Assembly (NCBI GenBank): GCA_902593845.1 | Contig: CACJJV010000003.1 | Location: 1-64,000 of the forward strand | Origin: an uncultured Pelagibacteraceae bacterium | Lineage (GTDB): Bacteria; Pseudomonadota; Alphaproteobacteria; Pelagibacterales; Pelagibacteraceae | Direction: 5' to 3' | Length of the DNA: 64,000 nucleotides | Shown here: in pieces, positions 62,657-64,000 of the stretch | How positions within the stretch are numbered: position 1 is the stretch's first letter | How the letters are laid out: each line of letters starts with the position of its first letter | Program-made: the position numbers and the translations under genes | The notes under the pieces: model-generated | Databases searched by the model: none | Told to the model about the DNA's origin: nothing | Seen by the model: only the letters and a program-made list of their open reading frames with translations

Positions 62657-63379
62657 ATGGCAGGACATTCTCATTGGGCAGGTATAAAACACAAAAAAGG
62701 TAAAGCTGATAAAGAAAGATCGAAAATTTTTTCTAAGCTATCTAAAGAGATTACCGTTGCAGCTAAGTTAGGTGATAAAGATCCAGCTATGAACCCGAGA
62801 TTACGTTCTGCTGTTCAAGCTGCTAGGTCAGCAAATATGCCTAAAGACAATATAGCGAGAGCTATAGATAAGTCTTCAATTAGCAATCAGTCAAATTTTG
62901 AAAATTTGAGATATGAAGGTTTTGGACCCGAAAGAGTTGCTGTTATAGTTGAGACTTTAACTGATAATAAAAATAGAACTGCTTCGAATATAAGAACAAT
63001 TTTTCAAAAATCAGGAGGAAGTTTGGGAACTCAAGGTTCAGCATCACATAATTTTTCTCAATTAGGAGTAATTAAAATTGAAAAAAATGAAATTTCGGAT
63101 GAAGATATATTAGAACTTGCTATTGAGGCTGGTGCAAATGAGTGTAAATCAGATAAAGAATTTCATGAGATACAGTGTTCAATAAATGATATTTACAATG
63201 TTAAAAAAGAGCTGGAGAAAAAAATAAGTAATTTTATTTCGACAGGAATAGAGTGGGTGCCTCTAAACGCAGTTGAAATTTCAGAGGAAAAAAAAAAGGA
63301 GCTAATTAGTTTTTTTGAAATATTGGAAGATGATGATGACGTGCAAAATATTTATTCAAATGCTAAATTTTTAATCTAA
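62657..63379 (+). CDS. yebC: YebC/PmpR-family regulatory protein
   Basis: This 240-residue protein begins MAGHSHWAGIKHKKGKADKE and has RSANMPKDNIARAIDK, YEGFGPERVAVIVETLTDNKNR, SGGSLGTQGSASHNF and EWVPLNAVEISEE. It matches YebC throughout. The family binds DNA or helps translation of polyproline proteins; TACO1 is the mitochondrial relative. It is followed directly by ruvC, the widespread yebC-ruvC order, here with nine bases between. Confidence 0.96.
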   Translation: MAGHSHWAGIKHKKGKADKERSKIFSKLSKEITVAAKLGDKDPAMNPRLRSAVQAARSANMPKDNIARAIDKSSISNQSNFENLRYEGFGPERVAVIVETLTDNKNRTASNIRTIFQKSGGSLGTQGSASHNFSQLGVIKIEKNEISDEDILELAIEAGANECKSDKEFHEIQCSINDIYNVKKELEKKISNFISTGIEWVPLNAVEISEEKKKELISFFEILEDDDDVQNIYSNAKFLI

Positions 63380-63388
63380 ATATAGAAT

Positions 63389-63880
63389 ATGCTTATAATT
63401 GGTATAGATCCAGGTATTTCGGGCTCAATTTGTTTTTTTAAAGATGGAAGAATTCTTGAAGTAATTGAAATGCCAGTCATGACAGAGGGAAAAAAAAATA
63501 AAAAACAAGTTAATGGTGCCCAAATTTATAACGAATTTTTAAAAAGAATTAATAAAAAAGAGGATGAAATTAGAGTTGTGATAGAACAAGTTTCTGCAAT
63601 GCCAGGACAAGGCGTAACTAGTATGTTTAATTTTGGTCAGTCTTTTGGGATTTTAAAAGGGATATGTTCTGCAATGCAATTGCCAATGTTTTTTGTAAGA
63701 CCAGCTAAATGGAAAAAATATTTTAATTTAATTAATTCTCAAAAAGATGCTAGTAGAACAAGAGCAATTGAAATATTTCCTTATTTCTCAACACAACTTT
63801 CAAAAAAAAAAGACTCTAACAAAGCTGATGCTATTCTAATTGCGAGTTTTTACTATGAAACTCACCAAAAAGAGGATTAA
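63389..63880 (+). CDS. ruvC: RuvC-family Holliday junction resolvase
   Basis: This 163-residue RNase H-fold nuclease has the first catalytic Asp in LIIGIDPGISGSICFF, Glu in RVVIEQVSAMPGQGVTSMFNFG and Asp in SNKADAILIASFYY. The MPGQGVTSMFNFGQSFGILKG loop corresponds to the RuvC FxxHNxxxAxKLG region but is closer to phage-like crossover nucleases. It lies after yebC, the usual place of ruvC. It may be a divergent, family-specific RuvC form. RuvA and RuvB are not in view. Confidence 0.8.
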   Translation: MLIIGIDPGISGSICFFKDGRILEVIEMPVMTEGKKNKKQVNGAQIYNEFLKRINKKEDEIRVVIEQVSAMPGQGVTSMFNFGQSFGILKGICSAMQLPMFFVRPAKWKKYFNLINSQKDASRTRAIEIFPYFSTQLSKKKDSNKADAILIASFYYETHQKED

Positions 63881-63882
63881 TC

Positions 63883-63901
63883 TTTGACTTTTGAAGTCAA
63901 A
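63883..63901. other. 19-base inverted repeat after ruvC
   Basis: TTTGACTT and AAGTCAAA form a perfect eight-base inverted repeat around TTG, starting two bases after the ruvC stop. It could form a small hairpin in the mRNA between ruvC and tolQ. No run of T follows, so it is not a classic intrinsic terminator. Confidence 0.35.
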
Positions 63902-63932
63902 TTCATGACACATTTAAGTGTGAGAAGATCTT

Positions 63933-64000
63933 ATGGAAGCTGATATTTCATCCCAAGCAGTAGGACTTGCATCAAGCGCTGACTTTTCGCTTATGAACTT
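63933..64000 (+). CDS. tolQ: TolQ-like protein, N-terminus only
   Basis: An ATG at 63933 with an upstream AGAAG purine stretch opens a frame that runs off the window: MEADISSQAVGLASSADFSL and then MN. Polar N-termini of this kind precede the first membrane helix of TolQ. In SAR11 and other alphaproteobacteria the tol genes often follow ruvC, which is the main support. Only 22 codons are visible, so the call is tentative. Confidence 0.45.
   Translation, partial: MEADISSQAVGLASSADFSLMN

Overview
The window is very AT-rich and gene-dense, with overlapping or nearly abutting genes. Gene content and order point to an alphaproteobacterium of the SAR11 clade (Pelagibacterales): a DUF1013/TrcR-type regulator next to rpmE, a tiny aa3-type oxidase subunit IV gene before a three-subunit pntA-pntA2-pntB set, a class I aldolase in a tkt-gap-pgk-fba run, and a DUF4164-like gene before zapA. 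The clade assignment is inferred from gene content and composition; no database search was run.

Region 1 (1 to about 41.4 kb) is one large surface-polysaccharide island on mixed strands. Its first part (to 14.7 kb) looks like nonulosonic (sialic-acid-like) sugar synthesis: pseB, pseC, a Pse-associated methylase, a HisF/HisH/PseA-type amidination module, an SpsF-like cytidylyltransferase, and a block LegC - sugar formyltransferase - NeuB/LegI - NeuC/LegG. The middle (15 to 34 kb) carries glycosyltransferases of the GT4 and GT2 types, membrane proteins, a UDP-HexNAc 6-dehydrogenase with a UDP-uronate epimerase, and two GDP-sugar sets (a Gmd-like protein, two GDP-fucose-synthase-like proteins, methyltransferases). 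The last part (34 to 41.4 kb) has a canonical gmd, a WecA-like initiating transferase, an O-antigen-ligase-like protein, a ColD-type PLP dehydratase with His in place of the catalytic Lys, a large membrane protein and an epimerase.

Region 2 begins with a lone 5S rRNA gene that has no 16S or 23S next to it. This fits the recalled SAR11 arrangement in which hypervariable region 2 separates 23S from 5S. It is followed by rpmJ, the oxidase subunit IV microprotein, the proton-translocating transhydrogenase and a transaldolase.

Region 3 (45.3 to 52.3 kb) is a second, smaller accessory block: two tandem paralogous methyltransferases, asnB, a PhyH dioxygenase, a DUF6311-like membrane protein and a GT2. 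It ends at an initiator tRNA-Met gene.

Region 4 (52.3 to 64 kb) is core genome. On the minus strand are tRNA-fMet, rpsU, the TrcR-like regulator, rpmE, an inositol-monophosphatase-family gene, efp, thiE, fba, pgk, gap and tkt. On the plus strand are a DUF4164-like gene, zapA, 5-formyl-THF cyclo-ligase, ymdB-type phosphoesterase, yebC, ruvC and the start of a tolQ-like gene cut by the window end.

Most notable are the nonulosonic-acid gene set, where a formyltransferase stands where an acetyltransferase is expected; family members with changed catalytic residues (His203 dehydratase, Gln129 Gmd-like protein, HisF-like protein without Asp11, a GT2 without DxD); and the split rRNA locus. No CRISPR array, IS element, integrase, phage gene, Wzx flippase or ABC exporter was seen.
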